From assembly GCF_900107745.1 (NCBI RefSeq), contig NZ_FNRO01000011.1, positions 1-64,000 of the forward strand: a DNA stretch of 64,000 bases, written 5' to 3'. The notes below the pieces were generated by a model that did no database searches, was not told where the DNA came from, and saw only the letters and a program-made list of their open reading frames with translations. A program made the position numbers and the translations under genes. Each line of letters starts with the position of its first letter. Positions within the stretch are counted from its first letter, which is position 1. Of this stretch, positions 63,493-64,000 are shown piece by piece. This stretch comes from Variovorax sp. YR216. Lineage in GTDB: Bacteria > Pseudomonadota > Gammaproteobacteria > Burkholderiales > Burkholderiaceae_C.

Positions 63493-64000
63493 TGGCAGTC
63501 CCCGCACTCGAAATCAGCGGCCTGCAGGCCTGGTACGGCGAGTCGCACGTGCTGCACGGCGTCGACATGGTGGTGCAGCCCGGCGAAGTTGTCACCCTGC
63601 TGGGCCGCAACGGCGCAGGGCGCACCACGACGATGCGCGCGATCCTCGGGCTGACCGGCGCGCGCAAAGGCAGCATCAAGGTCAACGGCCACGAGACGAT
63701 CCACCTGCCGACGCATCGCATCGCACACTTCGGAATCGGCTACTGCCCCGAGGAGCGCGGCATCTTCGCGAGCCTGTCGTGCGAGGAGAACCTGATGCTT
63801 CCGCCGCCGCTGAAGGGCGGTGACAAGGGAATGTCGGTGGACGAGATCTACGCGATGTTCCCCAACCTCGCCGAGCGCCGCAACAGCCAGGGCACGCGCC
63901 TGTCGGGCGGCGAACAGCAGATGCTCGCAGTCGGCCGCATCCTGCGCACGGGCGCCAAGCTCCTCTTGCTCGACGAGATCTCCGAAGGGCTGGCGCCGGT
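63492..64000 (+). CDS. livF: Branched-chain amino acid ABC transporter ATPase LivF (runs off the window)
   Basis: The first 169 residues are present, ending just after Walker B LLLLDEISEGLAPV. The signature is LSGGEQQMLAVGR. The Walker A loop reads GRNGAGRTT, with Arg in place of the catalytic Lys. The rest is typical of LivF (HVLHGVDMVVQPGEVVTLLG and FASLSCEENLMLP). The C-terminus lies beyond base 64000. Confidence 0.9.
   Translation, partial: MAVPALEISGLQAWYGESHVLHGVDMVVQPGEVVTLLGRNGAGRTTTMRAILGLTGARKGSIKVNGHETIHLPTHRIAHFGIGYCPEERGIFASLSCEENLMLPPPLKGGDKGMSVDEIYAMFPNLAERRNSQGTRLSGGEQQMLAVGRILRTGAKLLLLDEISEGLAP

Overview
The window is about 66% GC and reads as a chromosomal segment of a betaproteobacterium of the family Comamonadaceae, most likely Variovorax or a near relative. 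The reasons are the Bug-type receptor, the 14-gene nuo operon followed by a DUF2818 gene, the secG / tRNA-Leu / nuoA order, and the general protein similarity. This is recognition by eye, not a database result. I see no insertion sequence, prophage, CRISPR array or rRNA operon. Genes are tightly packed, often with 1-4 bp start/stop overlaps.

Region 1 (1-4838) is a hexuronate oxidation locus: the start of a uronate dehydrogenase (udh), a divergent FadR-type GntR regulator, a Bug-type binding protein, kdgD and a 2-oxoglutarate semialdehyde dehydrogenase. Matching candidate operators lie upstream of udh/gntR and of the Bug gene. Region 2 (4855-11245) holds housekeeping genes: mogA, yjgA (darP), pmbA, the biotin uptake genes bioMNY, a DUF6314 gene, a NUDIX gene, yqeY and rpsU.

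Region 3 (11341-29240) is a nitrate assimilation island. On the minus strand nirB-nirD-nasA-ybiB-cobA-(flavoprotein) encodes nitrite reductase, nitrate reductase and the first step of siroheme synthesis. Between nirB and a NarK-type transporter lies a PP2C phosphatase/Ser-Thr kinase fusion. A second uptake system, nrtA-nrtB-nrtD, is preceded by a near-perfect sigma-54 promoter and an RNA leader with two hairpins and a strong terminator, the arrangement expected for ANTAR antitermination. Two different ANTAR proteins are encoded: NasR (NIT sensor + ANTAR, 27975-29240) and an unusual protein (23372-24658) in which ANTAR is followed by a region carrying two copies of a NarX/PilJ-like motif. narK also has a sigma-54 promoter and an ANTAR-like hairpin at its predicted 5' end. 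I regard this two-ANTAR nitrate circuit as the most interesting part of the window.

Region 4 (29317-39704) holds tsaD, a hydrolase, a small heat shock protein, a Leu/Ile/Val-type binding protein, an aminotransferase, rpsO-pnp, a quinone oxidoreductase, tpiA, secG and tRNA-Leu(GAG). Region 5 (39763-54519) is the complete nuoA-N operon for respiratory complex I, followed by the DUF2818 gene. Region 6 (54530-64000) contains a NUDIX ADP-ribose pyrophosphatase, a DUF1178 gene, an MsbA-like ABC exporter, a MarR-controlled tripartite drug efflux operon (marR, outer-membrane lipoprotein, emrA, emrB) and the start of a branched-chain amino acid ABC transporter (livG, partial livF). Three copies of a repeat of roughly 90-95 bp lie just after gene ends at about 2.3, 34.3 and 62.5 kb.
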